64,000 bases of DNA, from the NCBI GenBank assembly GCA_010094025.1, contig ML991826.1:124001-188000 (forward strand), in the 5' to 3' direction. This document shows positions 1 through 12,136 of this stretch, one piece after another. Source of the DNA: Viridothelium virens (Eukaryota; Ascomycota; Dothideomycetes; Trypetheliales; Trypetheliaceae). The first letter of the stretch is position 1. Each line of letters starts with the position of its first letter. Made by a program: the position numbers and the translations under genes. The notes under the pieces are model-generated. The model ran no database searches and had not been told where the DNA came from. It worked only from the letters and a program-made list of their open reading frames with translations.

Positions 1-1
1 G

Positions 2-1858
2 GAAAGTACGGCTACGGGCGGTATTCAGTTGCCGTCAACCCCACCGGCTCCAGCTTCTCCGGATAGTGATCCTTCTGCGGGTCCTGAAGCAGAGCATTCA
101 GACCCGGTTTCACAGGGAATAGGCAGCGCTATAGTGTCTCTTGCGCAGGGTCAAGGCTCAGGTAATGATCCGGGTTACGGGAATGGCCAAAGCCTTGGAA
201 GCGGTCAAGGCACTGGTGGGAGTCAAGGCGGAAGTCAAGGTGGGAATCAAGGCGGAAGTCAGGGTGGGAGTCAAGGTGGGAGTCAAGGTGGGAGTCAAGA
301 TGGGGGACAAGGTGGCAGTCAAGGTGGGAGTCAAGATGGGGGACAAGATCCTGGTGCTAGCCGAGGATCCGGGACTGCTCTGGGTTCGAACGGGGGTACT
401 AATCCACAGGACGGCCAAGGTTCTAGTGCTGGCCCGGGCGCAGATGACAGGCAAGATCCGGCACCAGGACCGGCTGGGAATGAAGCTGCTGATGCAGGCG
501 GCTCGATCGCATCTATTATCAGTGGTCAAGGAAGCAACGCACAAGCGGGTGACGGTTTTGAGACACCTGGGAACGGCCACTCTGCGCAAGGAAGTGCTGG
601 ACCGGGTGCAAATGGCTATGGAGGCAGCAACGAGGGAAACCCAGAGCCCGGAAACACAGGTTCAGGAAGCTCTTCTGCGCAAGGAGGTCCTTCTCAAGAC
701 GGTGCGAAGCCAGGGCCTGGTGGTGCGGTCACTAATGGACAGGTTGTCGGCAATGCAAACCAAGGAGCGCTGAGCGCAGTCTCTCCCATCGCAACAATCG
801 GTGGGCAAGCAGTCAATCTCGCTCCCTCGTCTGGAGGTATTATGGTCGGTGGCATAACCTACAAGCCGGGTGAAGCTGCGGTTATTGGAGGCACCTCCAT
901 CTCCATCGGTGCAAACAATATCGTGGTCGGCACTGGTGCGGGCGCATACTCCTTTCCGCTCGGGACGTCGGCTGCAGATCCGGATCCATCAGGAGCCGTG
1001 GCTACTATTGGCGGAGAGGCTATCTCTTATGAAGCAAATGGTAGTGGTATCGATATTGGCGGATCTCGCTTATCTGAGGGCGGTTTAATGACTATCGCGG
1101 GCACCCCTATCTCATATGGCCCAGCTGGACTTGTGATAGGCACTGGTACTTCGGCTTCTACCGTTCCGCTTCCAAACGAAGCTGTGTCAATCGCTGCACT
1201 CACCCCGATCGCCACCCTTGCTGGCCAGGTCTTCCGCGCCGACCCGTCTAATCCAGATGAAGTCATCCTCCCTAACGGCCAAATCCTCTCCGCAGGTGGA
1301 CCAGCCGCGAGCGTCGACGGCTCTCAGGTTTCTGTTGGACCTAATGGCAAACTGACCATAGCAGGCTCCACTGCTAGCGAAACTATCGCGCTCCCCACCC
1401 AGGCCGGTATGCTCACGGAGACTGCATCGGGCGCGATCTTCACTGGCACAGATGGAGCACGAATTGCGGCTATCGAGACCACTACCAACGGAAGGGCTGA
1501 GGTGCTGCTTGAAGAGTCACGATCGATCATCGCAACGCTCCCCGCAGGTGGTGCGGCAGTAACAGTGGATGGTGAGGTTGTGAGCGCCGGGACTGCTGGT
1601 CTTGCTATGGAGAGCGAAGGTGCGAAGCAAAACCAAGGAACTACGATTCCGTTTTCTGCCATTACTGTTACAGAATCCGAGAATGGGGACACCAAGGCCA
1701 CTTCTACGGGAACCGGAGCCAGTGGGCCATCATCTGGAAACAGTGGCAGCAGTGGCGCTCAAGCAAGTGCGACTACAGCTACAAACTCCGCTACCCATCG
1801 ATATGAGGCTGGGCTCATGAACTTGATAGTGTTGGGCTGTGTATTATGGTTGCGATAA
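2..1858 (+). CDS. Gly/Ser-rich secreted, probably GPI-anchored surface protein (C-terminal part; 5' end outside window)
   Basis: The frame is open from base 2 to the stop at 1856-1858, with no ATG near the left edge, so the gene starts upstream of the window. The first ~250 visible residues are low-complexity Gly/Ser/Gln, including a run of four-residue GGSQ-type units. A second half follows with repeated beta-rich segments of the kind 'ISIGANNIVVG' and 'VGGITYKPG'. Such repeats occur in fungal extracellular Ser-rich proteins of unknown function. The last ~40 residues are Ser/Thr/Ala-rich and end in a short hydrophobic tail (GLMNLIVLGCVLWLR), which fits a GPI-attachment signal. A role at the cell wall is inferred; no catalytic motif is visible. 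Confidence 0.75.
   Translation, partial: ESTATGGIQLPSTPPAPASPDSDPSAGPEAEHSDPVSQGIGSAIVSLAQGQGSGNDPGYGNGQSLGSGQGTGGSQGGSQGGNQGGSQGGSQGGSQGGSQDGGQGGSQGGSQDGGQDPGASRGSGTALGSNGGTNPQDGQGSSAGPGADDRQDPAPGPAGNEAADAGGSIASIISGQGSNAQAGDGFETPGNGHSAQGSAGPGANGYGGSNEGNPEPGNTGSGSSSAQGGPSQDGAKPGPGGAVTNGQVVGNANQGALSAVSPIATIGGQAVNLAPSSGGIMVGGITYKPGEAAVIGGTSISIGANNIVVGTGAGAYSFPLGTSAADPDPSGAVATIGGEAISYEANGSGIDIGGSRLSEGGLMTIAGTPISYGPAGLVIGTGTSASTVPLPNEAVSIAALTPIATLAGQVFRADPSNPDEVILPNGQILSAGGPAASVDGSQVSVGPNGKLTIAGSTASETIALPTQAGMLTETASGAIFTGTDGARIAAIETTTNGRAEVLLEESRSIIATLPAGGAAVTVDGEVVSAGTAGLAMESEGAKQNQGTTIPFSAITVTESENGDTKATSTGTGASGPSSGNSGSSGAQASATTATNSATHRYEAGLMNLIVLGCVLWLR
215..346 (+). repeat. In-frame 12-bp minisatellite (GGSQ units)
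   Basis: About eleven 12-bp units, consensus GGNGGNAGTCAA, encode GGSQ with variants GGNQ and DGGQ. All units are codon multiples, so copy-number change would lengthen or shorten the surface protein without shifting frame. Confidence 0.9.
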
Positions 1859-2390
1859 TTTTGGAGAGGGCATTACCGCAACACCCTTCTACGTGGAGTC
1901 TGGATCGCATCGGCAAAAATCATCGACGATTGTTTGAATTAATAACGACACCAAACTCCACTATTGATGATACCCGTGCGGAGTTTTCATTTCCTTGTTC
2001 GACAGACGATTAATAGACAGACGAATGCTGACCAGGACCCGATGTATTTGCATAGAGCTTTCCATCAATTGGAAAGTCGGTGTCCGGTCTGCAACAGAGT
2101 CAAGAGAACGATAATTAGATGTAAATATATTGATGAGTCATTCAAGAAGTTCGATAAATACATAAACATCTGACCTGAATCTTTATGCAGATCTATTGAT
2201 TTTGGCCACATCTTCACATATCTATCGCAAACAGACTGTGCTCGAAGTGTACAAGTCATCTCATAGTTCTCCACAAACAAGGCGCTGAAATCCGCCTCCA
2301 ACATATTCAGCGTAGATGAGATCTAGATCAAAGATCGCCACGATAATGGATTCAAGCGGGAGAGCCACTCAAAAGGACTATCCAAGGACC
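1859..2390. other. Intergenic, convergent 3' ends
   Basis: This stretch lies between the stop of the GPI-type protein and the stop of the GH76 gene on the other strand. It is AT-rich around 2090-2230, as expected for 3' UTRs. I see no gene in it. A single TGAGTCA (2135-2141, a Gcn4/CpcA-type site) lies at 3' ends and is probably chance. Confidence 0.6.
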
Positions 2391-3605
2391 CTACGATACG
2401 GTCAAGGCGCCCACAATTGCATCCATCGCACTACTTTGCGTACTCGCATTCGCCGGGGAGACAAATGGGCCAGACCACACCACACTCAACTCATTCCCCA
2501 CACCCCGATCATCTGCCCAAATCGCATTCGCATTGTCCTGCAGAAAGGTCTTGTATCTCACCTCAGGACTCGCTTGCTGCAGTCGCTGCAAATTCCGCGC
2601 AAACACGCCCTTGAATTGGCTGCCGTCCGCACCGCAGTCCGGCTCGCACGGGTCATGCAGAACACCGTTAGCGTCGGTCAGATTAGCGATAGCAGCATCA
2701 GCAATGCGTTTCGCGGTGCTGAGGTACGCCACGCTGTTCTCTTCGCTGTCGGCGCTGTTGAGCTCGGCGAGGGCGCCGAGGACGACGCCTTGGTTGTAGG
2801 ACCAGACGGTGCCGTTGTTGTTGCGGCAGGTGGTGAGGTTGAGGCCGTCGTTGATGGTGTTTTGGGCGTTGATCATGCCGCTGGATTGGAACCAGGCCCA
2901 TTCTCTCTGCGCCCAGCGCAGGTAGTAGGATGATTTGCTGGGGGCGCGGTTGGCGAGGTGGGCGCCGACGGAGAGGAAGAGCTCGTTCGCGATGGCGTTC
3001 ACGTAGGTGTGGTTTTTGTCCCACCAGATGCCGCCGCACGGGGTGGTGTCGTAGCTGGCGGCCATGTCTTGGAAGATGGACTCGGCGGTGTGGAGGTATC
3101 GAGTGTCGCCAGTTACATCGTAGACAGCGATCCAGGCGAGGGCCCACCACCCTTCGTCATCGTAGTAGCTATTGAGAAAGCCATTGGGGTGATGGAAGGG
3201 GGGTTTGGGATGGTGTAGGGGAAACCAAGGCCAGAAATTGCCGTAATATGACCATGGAAGCCAATTGGTTCCCACACCCTTCTGCTGTTGTAGATTATAT
3301 GCTTGAGCCTTCTCGAAGGTCCGAGGGAAGATGGATTCGGCTTTGGTCTTTACATTGGAGTCGATGGCCGCGAGATCGGCAACAACGGTCAGACAGTTCG
3401 CGCTATTCCACCACCCTGGAGCTGGTCAGTAAAGAGTAGAGGATACAGTCGGCATGTTCATACCTGTCGATGGGATCCAGAGGCCAATGCTTTGGTTATA
3501 CCACTGCTGCAGTGTGTTGAAGCTTAGTTCAGCATCTGATACAGAGATGGAATGAGACGTAACAGCCAGCAAAGCGACAAGCGCTTGGATACTCGACTTC
3601 AACAT
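2391..3605 (-). CDS. Secreted glycoside hydrolase family 76 (alpha-1,6-mannanase-like)
   Basis: Two exons: 3605..3464 and 3421..2391, with a 42-bp intron (GTATGA..CAG, branch TACTGAC). The product is 390 aa. The start gives a clear signal peptide (MLKSSIQALVALLAV); an in-frame ATG farther upstream would bury it. After splicing the mature N-terminus reads LQQWYN..APGWWNSANCLTVVADL, and the hallmark SYYDDEGWWALAWI follows, with the paired Asp near residues 135-136 that act in catalysis in GH76. The family cleaves or transglycosylates alpha-1,6-mannan (bacterial enzymes, yeast Dcw1/Dfg5). Dcw1/Dfg5 carry a GPI tail; this protein ends without one (..GALTVS), so a soluble secreted enzyme acting on mannan is more likely. 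Confidence 0.9.
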
Positions 3606-5019
3606 TGCAATGGCCAGGGATAAATCCCAGCCCAAGACAAGGCCATTGCAGGCCATTGCCCAGTCTTATACCAGGCGCCATGGTAGTCCTCGAAACTAGC
3701 CTCGAGCAGGTTGCTGGCGGCTCAAAGCCGGTGTCTCTTGAAGGGAATGGCAAAGATCTGCCATTTTGATGCGTGTGGAGGTCAACTTGCAGGACCCCAC
3801 TTGGCAGGCTCGAAAAGCTGGGGGGGCGAAGGAAGGGCTGCAAGGGATGCTAAAGCCAGTCCGTGGACTCTAGCAGCATTGCTCCGCAGATGGGACATGC
3901 GGAGGAGTTTGAAGGGTGGGGAATGTTTACCGTAGAGTCTCACCTTCGGGATGGATTTGTTTAGATGTCGGGCCGGATGGGACCGAGTGGGTGTAGAGTA
4001 TTTTAGTCTTCAATCTCTTCCAACTTCAGCACCCACGAAACGATATTTCGCCATCCCGATCTCCTAGTCCTCCTCTCGTTTCTGGAAGATAGGAGAATCT
4101 GCACGTTGCGTCAGGTATGATGCAGACCGCCTTTTCCGATATGATCTCCGCCATCGAATTCTTGCGCTTCGCCTGTACTTTGCGTCTGGTAGAGTATCGA
4201 CTTGTCTGCCGTGCTCAAGGATAGCTCTGTATCCTAATTACGTCGGGTTACACATTTTAACTGTACCCTTCCTTTCAGAACGTTTCTGGCCTTGGACAAA
4301 AACGCTAATAAACAATTTTGTTGCGGCAACGAAGTTGGTGTCGAAATTCGGTCTGGCCTCGACGTGAATTTGCTTGAGAATACTGGGCATTGCAACAAGA
4401 GGGTAATGTTGACGGGAAAGCAAATATATCTCTCGTGCATGAGTTTTGCGAATGTAAAATGATTCAGACAAATTTTATGGCAGTTAGAGAACCATGAAAT
4501 GAACTTGGCGGAGCAAAAATAGCACGATGAGAGGCAAGTAGAATAGATTAGGTAGGTAACGAAATACTACAGCAATATTTGTTGCTTCCTTCAACATTTT
4601 CTCCACGGCGTGAGTGTTTCTTTGAGCTTCCAATTCCTAGTCGTTGGGGAAGGCATAGGATCAGGTGGGTCGCTAGTGTCCAAGCACGCTTAAGATGATA
4701 GTAATATAGAAACTGGAACTGGGTAGCACTCGAAGGTATTACTGATGAATGGCCCAGTATGGTTTGCGTTACTGCAACACAATTGTACTTACTCAGAGTT
4801 ATGTCGTCTTCACGTGTCACATGAGATACCTGACGTAGTAGAGATCACATGAACCTGTAATCCTTTGACACAAATCACGATGGTAGCACACATTGTTTTC
4901 TTTAGCTTTGAGATCAACATTGATACTCTCATCGTCGTCTCCATAAATGACATGTCACTACTCTTATCGGAAATACGTCCCCTGATATCAGGTCATTCAC
5001 CGAACCAGCGTACTGTCCA
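3606..5019. other. Intergenic: GH76 promoter side and monooxygenase 3' side
   Basis: The 1.4 kb lies upstream of the GH76 gene and downstream of the FAD monooxygenase. Only short open frames without family features occur. I see no RNA gene or element. Confidence 0.5.
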
Positions 5020-6243
5020 TTACGAATGTCCGTTCTGATAGTCAGGGAGCTCAAACGCGTCAGCCGCTCCACCCGCAAGTTTTCCGACTACCTTGGTCAA
5101 TCCCGTAGCTGTCATAAAACCCAAAGTGGTATTCAATATCGTGATTCCGAATTTCGTCTCTGGATTCAACAGCTTTGGGCCTCCCGGAACAAGCTTCTGT
5201 GCTTTGTCGACAAACGGTCGGAATTTTTCCTCGTATCCTTGAAACGCAGCATTGAAGTCCTTTCCATGTTCTATAATTTCTCCGGCCAGAATATACGAAC
5301 CGACGAGTGCACAGGTAGTGCCCATCCCACTGACCGGAGACGGGCAGTATCCAGCATCCCCGGCCAGGACAACTCGGCCGCAGGACCACGATGGTATTTT
5401 CACTTGGGCAACTCGCTGCATATAGCAGTCTTGGGCCTCGTCAAGCCCTTTGAGAGCTCTCTCTGACTCCCAGCCTGCGTCCTCGAAAAGTTCCTGCCAG
5501 ATCGGTTTCTGATTTCCGATCGGACCCTCAAGTGTCTGCTCTAGCGCTGGATCTGAGCTGATGACTGCAAAGACTGCTCTAGTCGTCCCCGTATTATCCG
5601 GTCGAATCAGTAGGCATCTTCGTCCAGGTGCATTGTACCATCGTGCCCATTCCGAATCAGTATCTCCGCGAGCCATCGAGAAGTACATCATATATTGACC
5701 TAATGAGTTTATGCAGCCATTAGCCTTCTCTCCGAATGCTAGTGCCCGTGTCTTTGAGTTTTGTCCATCTGCAGCAATAACAAGGTCATACTCCTTCGAT
5801 TCCGTAGATTTCGCAAAGCTGACGCGAACATGGTGCTCTTCTTGATCAAGAGTACTGACGTAGTCGCCAAAGATATATTCAACCCCCTTTTCTTTGGATT
5901 TGTCGACGAGGATCTGTGCTAACTGCCCTCTCAAAATCTCAATCTCGGAAGTTGCGCTATTGGAGTTTCCGGGTTCCGCGGGCATTTCGGCTCGAATCTT
6001 GTTCCTCTCATCTACAAATCTCAAGCCAACTTCGCCCGTAGTGGCTTTGCGGATGTCGTCCTCGACACCCATACGACGAATGACTTTGATGCCAACACCT
6101 CGAATATCAATATTCTGGCCTTCTTTCCGAAGTGACGGTGCGCGCTCAACAATGGTGACTTTGGCGCCAGAACCAGCAAGGAAGTAGGCCAGAGTTGGAC
6201 CAGCAACGGAGGCACCGCATATCAGAATCCGAAGGTTGGACAT
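5020..6243 (-). CDS. FAD-dependent monooxygenase (PHBH fold, group A)
   Basis: Single exon, 407 aa. The N-terminal Rossmann motif ILICGASVAGPTLAY (residues 6-20) is followed by the glutamate of IVER that binds the FAD ribose. The DG motif lies at LVIAADGQNSKTR (~155-166), and the second FAD motif GDAGYCPSPVSGMG at ~295-308. Order and spacing match flavin hydroxylases related to salicylate hydroxylase and TetX-type enzymes, which hydroxylate small aromatic or polyketide substrates with NAD(P)H and O2. The usual GDAAH is here GDAGYC. No signal peptide, so it is cytosolic. There is no biosynthetic neighbour, so the substrate cannot be inferred. Confidence 0.9.
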   Translation of the reverse strand: MSNLRILICGASVAGPTLAYFLAGSGAKVTIVERAPSLRKEGQNIDIRGVGIKVIRRMGVEDDIRKATTGEVGLRFVDERNKIRAEMPAEPGNSNSATSEIEILRGQLAQILVDKSKEKGVEYIFGDYVSTLDQEEHHVRVSFAKSTESKEYDLVIAADGQNSKTRALAFGEKANGCINSLGQYMMYFSMARGDTDSEWARWYNAPGRRCLLIRPDNTGTTRAVFAVISSDPALEQTLEGPIGNQKPIWQELFEDAGWESERALKGLDEAQDCYMQRVAQVKIPSWSCGRVVLAGDAGYCPSPVSGMGTTCALVGSYILAGEIIEHGKDFNAAFQGYEEKFRPFVDKAQKLVPGGPKLLNPETKFGITILNTTLGFMTATGLTKVVGKLAGGAADAFELPDYQNGHS

Positions 6244-9200
6244 TGCAATTTGGTCCAGTGGTATGGTGAATAGCTTCGTCTAGGTAGGGATGAATAATGC
6301 TTGTTAATCAGTGGGGAAATGACTGTGAAAAAATCGGCAATGATTGTGATGGAGAGTGGTGTAGTTTTCATAAAATACAGAGAACTCGGACATGTGGAAG
6401 ATAGAAATAGTATCTCAAAACAGCCGTTTACGCTTCGGGGATAGGTGAAGCATGAAATGGGTTTGCAGGGTTGGATTATCTTGAACGTGCACTACATGCA
6501 AGAAACATTCTCAAGTAGCGCTATATTGCATCTTGTCGCTGCACAAATGACCTGTCATCCCCGCTGTACTATGGTCAAGAAATGTTGATACGTGAAGATT
6601 TCGGCAGGTCACAGAGATCGTCATCATCAAACCACTCCACTGGCAAACTTCGGACTTGCCGTGAGCCGAGTGCCGAAACTGTCGGCCATGCAGAATTTCA
6701 GTCCCACTTTAGAGTCAGAACAATGCAGAGCCATCTGGTCCAAAGCTGGAAATGAATGTGAATCCTGGAAACTTACTAGACTCAAGGTGCTCAACGCTCC
6801 ATGCCTCTACACTGACTGGCGGGGATACGATAGGGGTTGGTAAGGTAGGTCCATCAGACCTTGACCAATGTCCGAGATACGAGCGACACTTCACTTGCGG
6901 TAGTTTCCCATTGACTCGCAACTCAAGTAAGGTGTAGCGATCGGTATGTTGTAACGTCGGAGAGTCCACGGAGTAGGCTCTATGAATCATAGTCTGACGT
7001 CCCACTGCGTTGGTTGTGGCGTTGTGCCCTCCAAACTTACCGCGTTAATTAGACAGGCCCTACCTTGGAAGGTTTTCTGCAAGTGGGGCAAAGTCCCCTG
7101 CAGAAGGTGCAATCTACATTCACGAGTGCATCCTGGTCGCCTGCCTGCATTCTTTGCTCTCTCAGGTAAATACGAACTTACTAGGTTCAGGCACCCGCAT
7201 GAGTCAAGAGCGGGTTGGTGGGCTTTCCCCCAAATCCCAGGTGTAAGAGCTGCAATCGGCTCGCGGGACGTTCCGGTTGGATTCGAGGATCACAGATCAG
7301 GGTGTGATTGTCGCACTCGAGACTGGCGAACGCGTTCGTGCCCTGAAAACGCATTGCTCCTGACTGAGCAGGCAAGGGAGAGAGTGATATAAGCTCCTGA
7401 AGAATCCCATGTCCTGGCGCGGCTACTGACCGAGAGATGTCGAAACATGTTCTGACACTTACTATGCTACTCAGCCTCGAGATCGTGAAATCGTCGAATA
7501 TTGCACGCAGATGGTAAGCGTCGGTATCGCTATCCGTTTCTATCCATGATGAGGTGGGGTGGAAGGATCAGAAGTCTACCTGAGCCTAGAGATACCGCAA
7601 TCAGGGGATCTACTCACTCGCCGGATTAAGACAGATTAGGTTCTCTCGGCGCATCTCCGATGCAGTCAAACAAGATGCATTCTACCCAGGAAACAAGCCT
7701 GCGTGTGCCATAATCGGTGACCACTGTGATGTCTTTTCGAGTCCCGTTGAAACTTTCTCGCTTGGTCAGTCTTAATATCGCGAAGGCTTCTTGGGCAGTT
7801 CGGCGTTTTGTTCTGTTTTGGTTTTCCTTCATCCTTAGCCAAATTATGCATAGCATATGAGTTCAGATTACGGAGGAGGTCAACCGAGGGAAGCAATCTG
7901 CGTGAGAAAGAAAGAAAAGCCAGAACGACCTTGTACGGTAGCGACTCTGTTGAGCAGAGACCTCGGCGCGCAGGTAGCACTTGCTCATGCGACACTACTT
8001 GCGATGCTGAAGAAGTGGCAGAAAGCTCGTGCGTGCTCCATCTAGAATACAAAAGGCAGACTTGTCGAGACCGAGTATGTTTTTGACTCAATTTGATGGG
8101 GGGAGAACCAGAGTAATGAATATTACCGCTGGCACAGTTACCATCTGTCCTCGTCTTCTCGAGGTAATATGCGTTTAGTGTTGTTCGATAGCAGGGTAAA
8201 ATGATGCAACTGTTGGTTGCAAAAGTCTCGATACCGGAACCCAACACAACTTGACGTCGACGCTTCTAATGTCTCCATGAGCGCATAGCCCCAGCAGCGA
8301 CGGTGACGTTCATTTTCGTCGGCAAAATGGGAGCTCGCAGCGTTATTTCCTTGGCGATACCGCCTGAAGAGCTATTTGTTATTGATGAGACGCAGAGAGA
8401 ATGGGGGTTTAATGTACAAATGAAGCGAAATTTACTGCGTGCTTGATTGAGGACAGGTTATCTGTTAATTCATGAGAACACCCTCTCCATTGCTGCTTAT
8501 TAACTCCACAGAGCTTGTTTAATAGTCAAGATTTAGGCAAGCAGAGGCCCTGTTTCTTTGAGATCCGAGTGATTTCCGGACGGATTCGCAATTCTCTCTG
8601 GATTGTTGTTGGCCAGGAACAACTGGTGTCTCGAGGGAATCCGGTTGCTCACGTCACCAAATGTGAATGCGGGTACTAGATCAGATAGAAATCGGCAGAG
8701 GCGACTAGCAGAATGAAAGAGACTTACTTTAGAAACGTCTTGGCTCTACTGGAAAAGTCGCCCAACACGCAGTGTCGGTTGGTGATGTTTGTTCTAAATC
8801 TGAAATGGAATGGTGTGGCGTTGGGGCTCGAGTTTCCTCGACCCTGACTAACGCCAAAACACCTCCACATCATCTCGTAACAAAGCAACTTGGTCTTGAA
8901 AGTCTTTCGTGTTGTAAAACTCTACTTCCGCTGAGGTTGAGTCGATCGACTTCGTATAACCCGCAATATCTTCACCATGATGAATGATAGACACACATCA
9001 GAAGAGATCAATGGGACCAGCACAATGTCGACATTCAGTTCTCTAGTTGACTGCTCCTATTGTCGCATACTATTCCCTTACGAATTATGATATACAGCAC
9101 CTCAAGCACGGTTTGACTATTTGGAGGGACGCGACTCGAACATTAGATTCTGTTATTGCGTGGTACAACCGGTCTCTATGCGGTCTCTGTCTCGGTGGCC

Positions 9201-9591
9201 TTATGGGTCTCCAAACATATGTGGACCGGCCCTATTGCCCTAAGTGCTAAGGTACGCCGGTTCATACTCAATAGATTTACATGGTTCGTACTGAATAAGA
9301 TAAACCGTTGGTAATTCTAATCAAAAGACAATCTATCCTTTCCAAAGTATCCACTAGGGTCAACGTCACGTTCTACACCAACCTTCTATCTCACTTTCTG
9401 CTCCCTTCGTATGTTGTCTCACTCCATTTACTTCATTCGATCACGTTCTCACATTTCATTTTCTCACGAGACCATTTTGGTGTGTGAGCGCTGTGCCTGC
9501 TTGCTGGTCTAGAAGACCACCAGCTTCGCTCCTATCCGAAGATTCTTATGCCGCGCCTTTCAATTCACTTACTTGAATTCTTTCTTCCTTA
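6244..9591. other. Long gene-poor stretch (3.3 kb)
   Basis: I find no supported gene. The longest open frame, a minus-strand frame at 7666-8247, has no domain, no signal peptide and Ser/Arg/Cys-heavy composition typical of a chance frame. The first few hundred bases must hold the monooxygenase promoter and the last few hundred the promoter of the membrane glycosyltransferase-like gene. No transposon ends or long repeats were seen. Confidence 0.5.
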
Positions 9592-11070
9592 ATGATGGAG
9601 GAGAACAGCAGTCTGATGAACAGTTTCGATGAAGAGTTGGTCCATAATGAGACAGAGATATCGCCCATGGATGATGTCGAGAAAGCACGGCCATCTATCA
9701 ATACCAGACCTCGAAGATGGATACACTCGAGAATATTCCAACGAAACACTCTCCTCTGGGCACTCCCGCTGATTCTTGGAATCTCTATTTTATTCTACAC
9801 CTGGGATACGTTGGCCCTATCGCAACGAGCTCTTCGTATGCTATCCGCCAAACAGCAAGAAGACGAGTCGTATTCAGAACCGATACATGAGCAGAATACC
9901 ACAGAGAAGATCGGAGTGAAGCCATCTGATGTCACTGTCATTGGAGTTGTCTTCTGTAAGCATACCTCAGCCATCTTACATTTCATTTTAAGCTGATCGA
10001 GTGTACCTAGTCGGTCGTCGACAATACGTGGACATACTCGATTGCTATCTGCAGCGTAACCTCGCGCTCAACGGCGGTTACCTGAACGAAGTACATTTTC
10101 TTAGCCACAGTTCGAAGCGAGAGGACATCGACTGGGTCCAAAGCCTCATCAATAGAACCGCAGGGTACAAATATGTCGAGACGGAAGGCCACTACGGCAC
10201 AGTCTGGAAGCAGCACGCCTCCGATCCTAACACATTATACATCAAAATGGATGACGATATTGTACGTAGCCCTCAGAATTCTAGATTATCACTTCACTGA
10301 CACTCATTGAACAGACGTACATCCACGACAACGCTATCCCACGCATGGTCCACACCCTCATCGACCATCCGGAGTCCTATGCTGTTTCTGCAAACGTCAT
10401 CAATAGCCCTGAAGGCCACTGGCTACATTATCACACTAATGCTATCGTTCCGTACCTCCCAGAACCCCACGAGCCCGATCTTCCGCTCACCCCCGAACTC
10501 ACTTCTTGGCGGCCTTCCAAACTCCCCGAGTATCCTCAAGTGCCGATACCAGATCACTTCGACATGAAAAAAGGCCCATCCCGAGACCATCACCGCTGGC
10601 TTCCGCTCGATCGCAATTCCAAGAATCTGCACAAGACGCCAATCCACGCCGCAGCATATGAATGGCAAGGCATCGGCGTGACGAGCTGGAGCCTCGCGGC
10701 GCAGCAGCATGCCTCGCTCCTCTCCAACATCGAAGCCGATACGTTGAACCGGTATTACTTTGGCGATGAAATCGGGGTCTGGAATATGCAGAACTATCGG
10801 TATTCAATAAATTTCCTCGCGCTGTGGGGTAGCACGGTGCGGGCGTCGGAGATCTCGGCGAGGGACGAGCTGGACATTGCGGTGAAGAATCCGGAGAGGT
10901 TGGGGAGGCCGCTACTGGTGGATAGTCATGCGTTGGTTGCGCATTTTAGCTTTGGGCCGCAGCAGGAGCATCTGCTGAAGACGGACTTCCTGGATCGGTA
11001 TCGGTCGTATGCGAACGAAATGGTGTGTCGGCCGGAGAACCAGAAGGTGCCATTTCAGACGGGGTCGTAA
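9592..11070 (+). CDS. Type II membrane protein, GT-A-like glycosyltransferase of unknown specificity
   Basis: Three exons: 9592..9955, 10011..10261, 10315..11070 (introns of 55 and 53 bp); 456 aa. A ~46-residue cytosolic N-terminus precedes one transmembrane helix (TLLWALPLILGISILFYTW, ~residues 49-67), the usual Golgi type II arrangement. The lumenal part holds an early beta-strand (VTVIGVVFFGRR), an LNGG..EVHFLSH segment and a YIKMDDDI motif. Its Asp triad at residues 202-204 is the expected DxD metal/nucleotide-sugar site. The DDD falls at the exon 2/3 junction and is continuous only after splicing (DDDI|TYIHD). A role in Golgi protein or lipid glycosylation is inferred; donor and acceptor are unknown. 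Confidence 0.8.
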
Positions 11071-12136
11071 CTGAGAATTGGGCGTTGGCGCATGGTTGCG
11101 TCTCTGCAGGCATTGGGACATTAAGACGCTGACGATATCGAATAAAATATTGCCTCCATTTAATCGGTCGAAGCGATTGGCTCACAGCATTTGGCGTTGT
11201 TTATTTACAAAGGAATATCTACGTATGAAAAATTCTATGATACATCAAAGTTCGAAAGTTTGATGCGAGTCTCCCACTCGGTGACCTGCATCTATCATAT
11301 GGAGTCATGCATCGTTACCGGGTATTGGATGTTCCATTGCCCCTGACTGACCTCCACCCTTGATTTCCTTATCCAGGACTCTTACTCAGTTTACACACTG
11401 GACCTTCGATATGCAGGTCTCTGTGTTGGACGGGAGAGATGGTTCATGGACCGTTCAGGATTACCGCTCAGCACCGGCTAAGTACACCATCCTCTTGCGC
11501 CCGGTGTCTACAGCGTCCTTTAAAGGAGAAGTTCAGGTCTTGAAGAAAGAGTGACCCAGGTACCTTGGCAAATCAAATCTGCAGAACTCTGCTCGAACTT
11601 CAAGAGCTTTCTCTCGCCAGGTAGCGGTTGAGAGCTTTTGTATAAGATGGTGCTTGTGCATGTCATAGACGTCGGACACGGAAAGACAGTGTACTATGAT
11701 ATAGGCCGCAATAGCTCAGGCCGAAGGTATCCGAACAGGTGAAGCAGAATGAGACATGATCGGACCAGATATGCGATGACAAGAGTCGAGAACAATGCAT
11801 CGAAGGTCCATGTCTTTTAAAAAAAAGTGCCTCTGAAAAGGGACCACACCTGATGTCAACAGTCCGCCAATCTAGAAAGTTCAAAGTCAGACCAAGTCAG
11901 TCCTAGAACACATGTTGTCCGGGATAAGAGGTTCCAGCCCTCAGAAAGATCCCAAAATAGACTGGAATTGCAGTGATAGGTCATTGCTGAACCAAGCGAA
12001 GCACAAGTTTGACCTGCTGAGGGCTCCGGTTGGATACCCATATATTTGTTGAATTCGGTTTAAATCCGGAACAATCACTAGGGTGGCTAGTGACGTTAGA
12101 AATATTCATAGTGGGTATGGGCTGAGGTGGGTCGAC
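11071..12136. other. Intergenic between convergent genes
   Basis: This stretch lies between the 3' ends of the glycosyltransferase-like gene and the minus-strand F-box-like gene. Only short open frames; nothing recognised. Confidence 0.5.

Noticed and set aside
158-773. Open frames inside the GGSQ repeat on both strands
   Set aside because: They are shadows of the repeat; the biased unit keeps other frames open too.
2135-2141. TGAGTCA as a Gcn4/CpcA site
   Set aside because: It sits between two 3' ends, not in a promoter.
4540-4560. TAGGTAGGTA-type simple tracts (also near 39650, 51410, 56570)
   Set aside because: Short simple sequence that recurs in intergenic DNA; no telomere, target-site duplication or element boundary seen.
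7666-8247. 193-codon minus-strand open frame
   Set aside because: No domain, no signal or membrane segment, chance-like composition, and overlapping open frames on the other strand.
5020-9591. Secondary-metabolite cluster around the FAD monooxygenase
   Set aside because: No synthase, transporter or cluster regulator lies nearby.
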